NCBI GenBank assembly: GCA_964565615.1
Contig: CAZMFO010000002.1
Span: forward strand, 1-64,000
Direction of reading: 5' to 3'
DNA: 64,000 nt
Origin: HK-STAS-PATE-36 sp964565615
GTDB taxonomy: Bacteria > Patescibacteriota > Saccharimonadia > Saccharimonadales > JAGQNJ01
This document shows, piece after piece, positions 17,033-24,722 of the stretch. Numbering within the stretch: the first letter of the stretch is position 1; every line of letters starts with the position of its first letter. The notes beneath the pieces were generated by a model. It ran no database searches, was not told the origin of the DNA, and was given only the letters and a program-made list of their open reading frames with translations. The translations under genes were made by a program, and so were the position numbers.

Positions 17033-18283
17033 ATGGAAAAATCGGTACCTTTCAATCTGGAGCTCATCAAGCAAGTAGCTAAGAGATATCCTACACCGTT
17101 TCATATTTACGATGAGACGCAGATAATAGCGAATTCAAAAGAATTATACAATGCCATGCAAAATGTTGGCTTTAGTGATTTTAAGAACTATTTCGCCATC
17201 AAGGCATTGCCGAATCCATATATTATGGAGATTTTGGCAGAACTGGGGCACGGTATGGATGCTAGTAGCATCGCAGAGATAGAATTGTGCAAAATGGTGG
17301 GTATTCGGGATGTGATTTATTCATCGAATAACACTACAGATGATGATTTTGCTAGAGCGATAAAAGAAGGTGCTATCATTAACTTTGATGATATATCTCA
17401 TGTCAGGAGGTTTATCAAAAAGTTTGGTACTCCAAAGATTGCCTGTTGTAGGTATAATCCAGGAAAAATAAAGTTTAAAGGGGGTGAAGAAAGTATTATT
17501 GGCTCACCACATGAGGCGAAGTTTGGTATGCCCTATGAACATATTCTTGAAGCTTATGGATTGCTCAAGAAGGCTGGTACAAGAACATTTGGGCTACATA
17601 CAATGCTCTTAAGTAATAATTTAGATTGGAATAGTCATATAAAAATCGCCGACTTATTATTTGAAATTGCCAATAAGATATCTAAAAAACTGGACATTAC
17701 CTTTGACTTTATTGATCTAGGTGGAGGTATAGGGGTGGCGTATCATCCCAATGATCATGAGTTTAATATGAAGTTATACTCAGAAAACTTAAGGGCTATT
17801 TATGATAAGTATTTTTTTGGAAGTAATAAGCCTAGGATTGTTATGGAGAATGGGCGATTTATAACCGCTAGTTCGGGATATCTAGTAACAAGAGTTATAA
17901 ATAGAAAAGATACACACAAAACATACATTGGGGTTGATGCAAACATGGCAAATCTAATGCGTCCCGGTATGTACGGAGCGTATCATCCTATTTCGGTTTT
18001 GGGTGGCAGTAACCGAGAGTATGAAATTGTTGATGTTACTGGTTCGTTGTGTGAGAATAATGATAAATTTGCTATTGATAGACGGTTACCAGAGCTCAAT
18101 ATAGGAGATTACTTGGTGATTCACACCACTGGTGCACATGGTCATTCAATGGGGTTTCAGTATAATGGGAAATTGCGGTCTGCCGAACTTCTGCTCCGGG
18201 TTGATGGAAGTATTGAGCAAATTAGGCGTGCCGAGACTATAGATGATTATCTTGCTACATTAAATTATAGGAGAAGAAAATAA
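17033..18283 (+). CDS. lysA: Fold-type III PLP decarboxylase, diaminopimelate decarboxylase-like
   Basis: 416 aa. The PLP lysine lies in YFAIKALPNP (about residue 53), the phosphate-binding glycines in DLGGGIGV, and the intersubunit Cys-x3-Asp motif in CENNDKFA. These features place it with LysA/NspC-type decarboxylases that act on meso-diaminopimelate or related diamino acids. The usual His-Val-Gly-Ser segment is replaced by GLHTMLLSN, so the exact substrate is uncertain. It starts 5 nt after rpsR and its stop overlaps the efp start. No other lysine-pathway gene is visible here. Confidence 0.75.
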   Translation: MEKSVPFNLELIKQVAKRYPTPFHIYDETQIIANSKELYNAMQNVGFSDFKNYFAIKALPNPYIMEILAELGHGMDASSIAEIELCKMVGIRDVIYSSNNTTDDDFARAIKEGAIINFDDISHVRRFIKKFGTPKIACCRYNPGKIKFKGGEESIIGSPHEAKFGMPYEHILEAYGLLKKAGTRTFGLHTMLLSNNLDWNSHIKIADLLFEIANKISKKLDITFDFIDLGGGIGVAYHPNDHEFNMKLYSENLRAIYDKYFFGSNKPRIVMENGRFITASSGYLVTRVINRKDTHKTYIGVDANMANLMRPGMYGAYHPISVLGGSNREYEIVDVTGSLCENNDKFAIDRRLPELNIGDYLVIHTTGAHGHSMGFQYNGKLRSAELLLRVDGSIEQIRRAETIDDYLATLNYRRRK

Positions 18284-18849
18284 TGGCTTTTGGAATTACA
18301 GACTTAAAGAAGGGTACGCTGTTTCAGTTTAATGGTGAGCCTTTTAGGGTTGTTGATTATTCACAAAAAGTTATGGGTCGGGGAGGCTCAATTGTTAATG
18401 TTCGCATAAAAAGTTTGCTTGATGGCAAAGTGCTAGAAAAGACTTTTAAGGGTAATGAACAGCTTGAGCCTGCCGAAGTTGTCAACAAAAATGTACAGTA
18501 TTTATACAACGATGGGTCAACTTATTATTTTATGGAGGACGAAACTTACGAGCAGTTTGAGGTGTCGCTTAGTATTATTGGCGAGCAGGCAGGTTACCTA
18601 AAAGAGGGCGATAAAGTAATTGTTCAATTATTTGGTGGCCGAGTAATAAATGTAGAATTGCCCAAAAATGTTTATTTAAAAGTTGTTTATACTGAAGATG
18701 TTGTAAAAGGCGATACTACAAGTAGTGTTTTAAAAGATGCCGAACTAGAAACTGGAGTAAAGGTAAAAGTTCCAGCATTTATTAAAAATGGAGATATTTT
18801 GAGTATTGATACTGCGACTGGGGCATATCGCGAACGCAAGAAGGATTAG
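18283..18849 (+). CDS. efp: Elongation factor P (Arg-tip type)
   Basis: 188 aa, full length, three beta-barrel domains. EF-P rescues ribosomes stalled on polyproline. The domain I loop reads KVMGRGGSIVNVRIK, so the tip residue that is lysine in E. coli (Lys34) is arginine, in a Gly-Arg-Gly-Gly context like that of Thermus EF-P. The surface and pilus proteins in this window contain proline runs that would need EF-P. Confidence 0.95.
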   Translation: MAFGITDLKKGTLFQFNGEPFRVVDYSQKVMGRGGSIVNVRIKSLLDGKVLEKTFKGNEQLEPAEVVNKNVQYLYNDGSTYYFMEDETYEQFEVSLSIIGEQAGYLKEGDKVIVQLFGGRVINVELPKNVYLKVVYTEDVVKGDTTSSVLKDAELETGVKVKVPAFIKNGDILSIDTATGAYRERKKD

Positions 18850-18852
18850 CCT

Positions 18853-19533
18853 ATGACTAACCCAGAAATAGAAGTTATATGGAAGAGCTGTACTTGGCAA
18901 AGTAGTCATCGGCGGATTGTACGGCCATATATTGAAGGAGCTGTGGATTTGGCTCATAAAACGGCCGAGCACATAGGGCTTGAGTATGATCGGCCAAAAA
19001 TTGCCAAGATTAAGCGTTGTGGTAATAGTTACCCGGCAATTGGCGAAAATGAAGACGCTACTGGTTTTAGTATTTTTGTCCCAGTTGATGATTATCGTCG
19101 GAGAAAAGTGGCCAGGAAGTTTAGTACATATGTTAGGGCAACTGTTCACGAATTGACTCATTCTGCCCGTTGCGAACGATTTGGCGATTGGAGCTTACTA
19201 GAAGAAGTTGCCAGTGAGGGGTTAGCGTATGTGGCAGAAGATCTAGCTTTAAGAGAATTGGGCGATGATAGAGGAGCTTGCGGGTCTATTTCTGACTTGG
19301 GCTATTGTAATAATGCAAGAGTAAAGGAGGAGCTGGTAGCCGACTCTTTAGAGTCCGAAAGCTCGGAGCGGGCTCTAGATGAGGTTATGGACAAATGGTT
19401 TAATTGGGACTTGCCTCGTCTGGATCGTGGGTCAACCTTTGGCATTATAGAGGTTAAGAGGCGCCTTAGTGAGGGCAATACATTTAATCAGTTGCTAGAT
19501 TGGCCTCCAGAGCAGGTGCTGGATCTCTTATGA
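18853..19533 (+). CDS. Putative zinc metalloprotease (HExxH), DUF2268-like
   Basis: 226 aa, soluble. The motif TVHELTHSAR (about residue 96) is a zinc HExxH, followed about 20 residues later by LLEEVASEGLAYVAEDLA with the third-ligand Glu typical of gluzincin-like DUF2268 proteins. Starts 3 nt after efp and overlaps tlyA by ATGA. Substrate unknown. Confidence 0.6.
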   Translation: MTNPEIEVIWKSCTWQSSHRRIVRPYIEGAVDLAHKTAEHIGLEYDRPKIAKIKRCGNSYPAIGENEDATGFSIFVPVDDYRRRKVARKFSTYVRATVHELTHSARCERFGDWSLLEEVASEGLAYVAEDLALRELGDDRGACGSISDLGYCNNARVKEELVADSLESESSERALDEVMDKWFNWDLPRLDRGSTFGIIEVKRRLSEGNTFNQLLDWPPEQVLDLL

Positions 19534-20246
19534 TAAAAACAAGGCTTGATCAGGCACTTGTTATTCGTAGTCTTGTTGCTACTCGTAGTCAAGCAGAAAA
19601 CTTGATAAAGCTAGGTGAGGTTAAGGTAGACGGTAAAGTCGTGACTAAGCCCGGTTATTTTGTGGGCGAAAATAACGAGATAGTTGTTACTGCTAGTGAG
19701 CGATATGTGTCGCGGGCAGGGCTAAAACTTGCGTCTGTTGCTAAAATTTTTGATGTTAACTTTTGTCAGGCAGTGGTTTTAGATGTTGGATCATCTACAG
19801 GTGGATTTACAGATTATGCTCTTCAGAACAGAGCTAGCAAAGTAATAGCTGTTGATGTTGGGACTAACCAAATGCATCAAAAACTACGATCAGACAAGAG
19901 GGTAGAACTTTATGAACAGACGGATATTCGTCAGTTTCGCACCAGCCAACAGATTGATATTGTTATTGTTGATGTTAGTTTTATTAGTATTAGAAAGGTC
20001 TTGCCTAGTGTCGTTAAGATAGCTCCACAGGCTAAAATAATCGCTATGGTAAAGCCTCAGTTTGAGGCGGGAGCAGAGTTAAAAAATAAAGGAGTGATAA
20101 AAAATGAGCGACTTCGCAGATCAATCCTAAAAGATTTTGAACTTTGGGTAAAAGAATTGTTCGTTATAGAAGATAAGTCAGACAGTAAAATTAGTGGATC
20201 AACTGGCAATCAAGAACGATTTTACTTGTTGTCTTTACCTAAGTAA
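19530..20246 (+). CDS. tlyA: TlyA-type rRNA 2'-O-methyltransferase
   Basis: 238 aa. An N-terminal S4 RNA-binding domain (LDQALVIRSLVATRSQAENLIKLGEVKVDGKVV) is fused to an FtsJ-like SAM methyltransferase (LDVGSSTGGFTDYAL, VDVGTNQMH, MVKPQFEAG). TlyA methylates ribose of 16S and 23S rRNA and also governs capreomycin susceptibility in mycobacteria. The ATG at 19530 overlaps the preceding stop and is preferred over an upstream TTG. Confidence 0.92.
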   Translation: MIKTRLDQALVIRSLVATRSQAENLIKLGEVKVDGKVVTKPGYFVGENNEIVVTASERYVSRAGLKLASVAKIFDVNFCQAVVLDVGSSTGGFTDYALQNRASKVIAVDVGTNQMHQKLRSDKRVELYEQTDIRQFRTSQQIDIVIVDVSFISIRKVLPSVVKIAPQAKIIAMVKPQFEAGAELKNKGVIKNERLRRSILKDFELWVKELFVIEDKSDSKISGSTGNQERFYLLSLPK

Positions 20247-20287
20247 GCGAGCTAATTGCTTTCACTGTAATTAGCAGAAGAATATCG

Positions 20288-20293
20288 TATACT
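20288..20293 (+). promoter_or_regulatory. -10 element, probably leaderless transcript
   Basis: TATACT ends 6 nt before the ATG at 20300; no ribosome binding site is seen. Confidence 0.45.
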
Positions 20294-20299
20294 AAGTTT

Positions 20300-21202
20300 A
20301 TGCCACAAATGTATTTGCGACAGACATCACAGTTTAGTAATAAACCAAAACGACACAAACGGCAGAGAACGCTTTTGCTACTGTTTGGAGTAGTGGTTTT
20401 CTTGGTGGGGTGGTTAATAATTGGCAGTAAAACCGCCAACAGCCCAGAGCCACCAGCAAATAAGACCACTTTAAGCGAACCTAGTTCTGCCCCCAATACA
20501 ACCACCTCCGTCCAAGAAAAGCAGTTGCCAAATATACAGGTTGATATTGATAAGTTTGTTGCCTCACATCAAGGCACCTATGCGGTTAAAATAACTAGCC
20601 AAAGCGGTACAGTTTTAGCCGAGCATAATGGAGATAAGGGGTTCTTTACAGCAAGCATTTATAAATTATTTGTCGCTTATGCGGGTTATCAAAAAATTGA
20701 TGACGGGACACACCAGTTATCAGAATCGTATTTGGCTGGATATACACGAGGGGGTTGCTTGGATGCAATGATTAGAGATTCTTATAGCCCTTGTGCCGAG
20801 AAGTTGTGGGAAGAGCTTGGCAAAGAAAGCTTAACCAAACAAATGCAAAAACTCGGGCTAACAAATACTTCGTTAACTGGCTTGGTTACATCGGCCAATG
20901 ATTCGGCTATGATTTTACAAAGAATTGCTAAGGGTGATGGTTTAAGCGAGGCATCAAAGGGGGCTTATCTAGATTCTATGAAGACACAGGACAGCAAGTA
21001 TAGAAGGGGCCTGCCAACGGGCTTTAAGCAGTCAACCGTTTACAATAAAGTAGGCTGGAACGAGGACAAAGAGTGGCACGATACAGCCATAGTTGTGCTA
21101 CCAAACGGAGAAAAGGTTATAGTTACGATTTTGACTAGCGGGGCGGGTTACAAAAATGTTGCACAGCTGGGTGCTGTTATTGAGGAGGCATTATTAAAGT
21201 AA
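20300..21202 (+). CDS. Membrane-anchored serine hydrolase, class A beta-lactamase-like
   Basis: 300 aa. Basic N-terminus, one TM helix (about 26-44), a Pro/Ser/Thr linker, then a penicillin-recognising fold: S-x-x-K in TASIYKLF (nucleophile Ser about residue 116), SPC in the SDN position, and KVG in the KTG position (YNKVGWNEDKEWHDTAIV). Either a beta-lactamase or a small peptidoglycan hydrolase acting at the cell surface. The 3' end overlaps the convergent Crp gene by 9 bp. Confidence 0.8.
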   Translation: MPQMYLRQTSQFSNKPKRHKRQRTLLLLFGVVVFLVGWLIIGSKTANSPEPPANKTTLSEPSSAPNTTTSVQEKQLPNIQVDIDKFVASHQGTYAVKITSQSGTVLAEHNGDKGFFTASIYKLFVAYAGYQKIDDGTHQLSESYLAGYTRGGCLDAMIRDSYSPCAEKLWEELGKESLTKQMQKLGLTNTSLTGLVTSANDSAMILQRIAKGDGLSEASKGAYLDSMKTQDSKYRRGLPTGFKQSTVYNKVGWNEDKEWHDTAIVVLPNGEKVIVTILTSGAGYKNVAQLGAVIEEALLK

Positions 21203-21841
21203 TTTTTGCAAGGCTTGTTTGTTTAGTATTTTTATAAAGCCCTGCGAACTATCTATTAATCCTTTTCGTTCAAGGACTCCTACCTCTCTACTGGTGGTTT
21301 CGCGACTGGCATTGATAGAGCTGGCAATATCCTGTTGTCGCAAGGGAACATCAATAATTACAATGTCGCCTTCTTCTCTTCCGAAACGAGTCCCCATTGT
21401 TAGCAAGAAAGACGCTAGTCGTTCGCGGACAGTACGGTACTCAAGATTAAGGATTCTCTCGGAATGGAACTTGTACTGTTTGATAACTAAGTCAATAAAG
21501 GGGTAGAGCGCCTCTGTGTTTTTTGCTAAAAAGTCCGTAAAGGTGTTTCGCCGAATTCTATAAACAACCGTAGGTGCGACGGTTTGGTAAATAATGCTTC
21601 GTCCTTGCCCGGTAACGGCCCAAATAAGAGGAAATATCTCCTGTGATTTTCTGATAATCAGTAGATTTTCTTCGCCGTATTTACTGATGTTGTAGGCTTT
21701 TACCAAGCCACTCTCTATCAGATAAACATACTCTGGTGCTTCTCCGGGCCTTATTATGTATTCGCCTTTTTTGTAAGTCAAAACCGTACCTTGTCTAAAA
21801 AGGCTGAAAAAAATCTCTTGCTGGCTTTCGGTACCCAACAT
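21194..21841 (-). CDS. Crp/Fnr-family transcriptional regulator
   Basis: 215 aa from ATG 21841. N-terminal cyclic-nucleotide-binding-like beta roll (YIIRPGEAPEYVYLIESGLVKAY...GQGRSIIYQ), central dimer helix, C-terminal winged helix. The recognition helix SRETTSREV keeps the Arg-Glu-x3-Arg pattern with which E. coli CRP reads TGTGA half-sites. The phosphate-binding cassette lacks the GEL of CRP (FPLIWAVTGQGRS), so the ligand may not be cAMP. No cysteines for an Fe-S cluster as in FNR. The start is leaderless-like; a TTG at 21859 is an alternative. Confidence 0.88.
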   Translation of the reverse strand: MLGTESQQEIFFSLFRQGTVLTYKKGEYIIRPGEAPEYVYLIESGLVKAYNISKYGEENLLIIRKSQEIFPLIWAVTGQGRSIIYQTVAPTVVYRIRRNTFTDFLAKNTEALYPFIDLVIKQYKFHSERILNLEYRTVRERLASFLLTMGTRFGREEGDIVIIDVPLRQQDIASSINASRETTSREVGVLERKGLIDSSQGFIKILNKQALQKLL

Positions 21842-21847
21842 AGATAT

Positions 21848-21853
21848 ATTATG
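21848..21853 (-). promoter_or_regulatory. -10 element of the crp-like gene
   Basis: CATAAT on the minus strand ends 6 nt before the ATG at 21841; no Shine-Dalgarno sequence. Confidence 0.45.
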
Positions 21854-21880
21854 GCACAAATTTATAGATTGTGTAGTTAT

Positions 21881-21896
21881 TGTGATATTTGTCGCA
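21881..21896. promoter_or_regulatory. CRP-type operator TGTGA-N6-TCGCA
   Basis: It matches the CRP consensus TGTGA-N6-TCACA at 9 of 10 defined positions. It lies about -40 to -55 relative to the predicted start of the crp-like gene, in the intergenic region shared with the divergent PH-domain gene. The neighbouring regulator has the matching recognition helix. Confidence 0.6.
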
Positions 21897-21967
21897 GAAC
21901 ATTAGTCATTTAATTAACTGTGAATTATTTGGCGTGGTGAGATGATAGTTATGGAAGGAGGGTTAAG

Positions 21968-22645
21968 ATGGTGGACATCCAAAATATAGACGCTCAACTG
22001 TTTAAGGTTGGTATGCGCAATCGGTTCTTTGCAAGACCAGAGGTTAGGGAGTTGTGTCATATTTTGGTGGCCGGTGAGGTCATCAAACATGCTGTTGTGG
22101 GGCAGTATGAGGGTGGTTTTGCTTTAATAATTGCTACCGATCGAAGGGTTTTGTTAGTTGATAAAAAGCCATGGTTTCTGACAATGGAGGATATTCGTTA
22201 CGATATGATTTCTGAGGTGGATTACTTTTCTAGAATGGTTGACGCGACATTATCGGTGATTACCATTAACAAAAAGTTGACTTTTACTAGTTGGCGAAAG
22301 GCGCGCCTACGAGAGCTTGTTAAGTATATTCAAAATAGAGTCCTAGATTTACGCCGTATTGATAATGGGTGGGTACAGTCTGATCATCCGCAAGTTGTTA
22401 AGTCGGTTACGGTACAGCCTACAAATCAACCACTACAGAGGATGCGACAAATTCCACAAACGGACTTTATAGAAGCCTATCAACGGCAGATACGGCTACA
22501 TTCCTTGGCACATATAGTTGGAAAGATGGCGACAGATGACTACATTAGACCAAGACCGGTCATCAAACCACTTTATTTACGCCCATCATTGGTTTCTAAG
22601 TATAAGCATAGGGGGTATAATGCCCACATGCCGGTTACACATTAA
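21968..22645 (+). CDS. Bacterial PH-domain protein
   Basis: 225 aa. Residues ~25-120 form a PH-like domain (VAGEVIKHAVVGQYEGGFALIIATDRRVLLVDKK, ISEVDYFSRMVDATLSVITINKKLTFTSW), the pattern of bacterial bPH domains often linked to membrane or envelope stress. The C-terminal ~90 residues are basic and unassigned. GGAAGGAGGG precedes the ATG. Divergent from the crp-like gene; the last 11 bp overlap ychF. Confidence 0.7.
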   Translation: MVDIQNIDAQLFKVGMRNRFFARPEVRELCHILVAGEVIKHAVVGQYEGGFALIIATDRRVLLVDKKPWFLTMEDIRYDMISEVDYFSRMVDATLSVITINKKLTFTSWRKARLRELVKYIQNRVLDLRRIDNGWVQSDHPQVVKSVTVQPTNQPLQRMRQIPQTDFIEAYQRQIRLHSLAHIVGKMATDDYIRPRPVIKPLYLRPSLVSKYKHRGYNAHMPVTH

Positions 22646-23714
22646 ATCTAAATTCAACGACATCATCCGGTTGCATTATGTAAGTTTTGCCTTCGGTACG
22701 GACTTTTCCTGCCGATTTAGCCTTAGATTCGCTACCAGCATTAATTAAATCGTGATAATTGATTATTTGAGCGACGATAAAACCTCGTTCAAAATCACCG
22801 TGAATAACACCAGCCGCTTGAGGTGCGGTAGCCCCTTTTTTAATTGTCCACGCACGGACTTCTTTTTCTCCAGCTGTTAGGTAGCTTTGTAGGTTGAGAA
22901 TATCATAAGCTGTTTGAATAAGTTGTTCTAGCCCAGAAGTCTTAACTCCATAACTTGTTAAAAGTTCTTGCTTGTCAGCTTGGTTGAGGCTTTTAAGTTC
23001 TTCTTCAAGCTTGGCGCAAATAAAAATTGCTTTAGAATGTGGCACGAGTGTAGCAAGTTGTTCTGTTTTTCGTTTGTTTGTTAGCGTTTCCTCGTCTACA
23101 TTAAAGACATAAATTACCGGTTTTGTAGTAAGCAGATGTAGATCACTTAGTTTGTTCATATCTTCTTCAGAAAACTGGCTGTTGATTGGCTTGCCTTCAT
23201 TAAGGCACTGTTTAGCGTTTTCTAATAGATGCACTTGGCTATTGAGTTTTGGGTTAGCTCGTGCCTCTTTGGCAAGTTTTGGTAGGCGTTTTTCGATGGT
23301 CTGTAAATCGGCAAGGATTAGTTCTGTATTAATAACATCAATATCTTTTTTCGGCGAGTGGTTGTTATCAATGTGCTGAATGTCGGTGTCTTCAAAAGCA
23401 CGCACAACATGACAAATGGCATTACAATTACGAATGTTGGCTAAAAACTGGTTTCCCAAACCTTCGCCTTGGCTGGCCCCAGCTACTAAGCCCGCTATAT
23501 CAACAAATGTTACTGTTGCCGGAACTATTTTAGACGATTGATACAGCTCGGCAAGTTTGTTTAGCCTTTGGTCGGGTATTGGTACAATGCCGGTATTTGG
23601 TTCAATAGTTGCAAAAGGGTAGTTTGCTATTAGTATGTTGTTGTCTGTCAAGGCATTAAATAATGTACTTTTGCCAACATTGGGCAAGCCCACAATGCCA
23701 ATAGATAAACTCAT
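22635..23714 (-). CDS. ychF: Redox-regulated ATPase YchF (Obg family)
   Basis: 359 aa. G1 GLPNVGKSTLFNAL, G3 DIAGLVAGASQGEGLGNQFL, and the altered G4 NVDE that marks the ATP-preferring YchF/OLA1 branch, followed by a coiled region and a C-terminal TGS domain ending VVEFRFNV. Ribosome-associated, probably involved in translation or stress control. Confidence 0.95.
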   Translation of the reverse strand: MSLSIGIVGLPNVGKSTLFNALTDNNILIANYPFATIEPNTGIVPIPDQRLNKLAELYQSSKIVPATVTFVDIAGLVAGASQGEGLGNQFLANIRNCNAICHVVRAFEDTDIQHIDNNHSPKKDIDVINTELILADLQTIEKRLPKLAKEARANPKLNSQVHLLENAKQCLNEGKPINSQFSEEDMNKLSDLHLLTTKPVIYVFNVDEETLTNKRKTEQLATLVPHSKAIFICAKLEEELKSLNQADKQELLTSYGVKTSGLEQLIQTAYDILNLQSYLTAGEKEVRAWTIKKGATAPQAAGVIHGDFERGFIVAQIINYHDLINAGSESKAKSAGKVRTEGKTYIMQPDDVVEFRFNV

Positions 23715-23858
23715 ATAAGCTAATTATAACAAGGGTTGGGGTAAGAAATAAATGGGTCTAGGGCTTTATTAAAAAAATGTTTTTTGTTATGCTTAAATAA
23801 ATGAAGGTGTCTAAAAATAAATGTGGATGGTTGGTTAGTCTGACAGAAAGAGTCAAAA

Positions 23859-24719
23859 ATGGCTAGATTGCCTCAACCGGGACAAGATATTGGAACATGG
23901 GGAGACATACTTAATGAGTACTTAAGTGTATCTCATAATACGGACGGGACTATTAAAGCATCTGCTTTGCCGGCTTCGTTAAGAGATGGCTCAACTGGTG
24001 CGACAGGACCGGTTGGTCCAGCGGGTTCTGTGGGTCATCAAGGAGCAACCGGTGCTGGTGCTACAGGTGCCACCGGAGCTCAAGGATTGCAAGGCTCTCA
24101 AGGTTCAACTGGTGCAACCGGTGCAGGTGCTACCGGCGCTACTGGCTCTCAAGGCGTGGTTGGAGCAACTGGTGCCACTGGCCCGGCTGGAGTTACCGGC
24201 CCTGGCGTACCAAGTGTGTCTGGGCATAATGATGATGAGGTATTACAAATTCAAGGTGGCACCTCTGTCTGGGCACCACTAGGGAATGTTGCCTACTTAG
24301 ATATTGGTACTACTGCGGGTACCGTAGCGTCTGGTGACGATAGTCGGATAACTGGTGCTTTGCAACGAAGCGGTGGCATAATGACAGGCAGATTTGCGAC
24401 AACACCTGTCGTACTGACTGATGCAACCACCATTGCGGTTGACGCGACTCTCGGTAATCATTTTCGAGTGACTTTAACGGGCGCAAATCATACTCTTGGT
24501 GCACCTACTGGAGGTGTGGATGGTCAAAAAATCACCTTTCAGATCATCCAGGATGGTACTGGCGGTAGAAACTTGTATTATAGCGCGGTGTATGACTTTG
24601 GCAACATCGGTGTACCAACATTATCGATCGACCCAAACAAACACGATTACATTGGCTGTGTTTACGATGCAAACTTAAATAAATGGCATGCAATTGCTAT
24701 TGCTAAGGGGTATAACTAA
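23859..24719 (+). CDS. Collagen-like, tail-fibre-type surface protein
   Basis: 286 aa. N-terminal module LPQPGQDIGTWGDILNEYLSVSHNTDG resembles the head of phage tail fibres and Saccharibacteria structural proteins. Residues ~45-125 are Gly-X-Y triplets (GATGPVGPAG type) with a few breaks, then a C-terminal beta-rich domain of the kind that follows collagen stems. No signal peptide is visible. It is followed 3 nt later by an SGNH hydrolase, so the pair is likely one operon. Confidence 0.75.
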   Translation: MARLPQPGQDIGTWGDILNEYLSVSHNTDGTIKASALPASLRDGSTGATGPVGPAGSVGHQGATGAGATGATGAQGLQGSQGSTGATGAGATGATGSQGVVGATGATGPAGVTGPGVPSVSGHNDDEVLQIQGGTSVWAPLGNVAYLDIGTTAGTVASGDDSRITGALQRSGGIMTGRFATTPVVLTDATTIAVDATLGNHFRVTLTGANHTLGAPTGGVDGQKITFQIIQDGTGGRNLYYSAVYDFGNIGVPTLSIDPNKHDYIGCVYDANLNKWHAIAIAKGYN

Positions 24720-24722
24720 TCA

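Noticed and set aside
24000..24210. Short tandem repeats as a CRISPR array
   Set aside because: The repeats are the coding triplets of a Gly-X-Y collagen-like stem, without spacers of constant length. No cas genes were seen anywhere.
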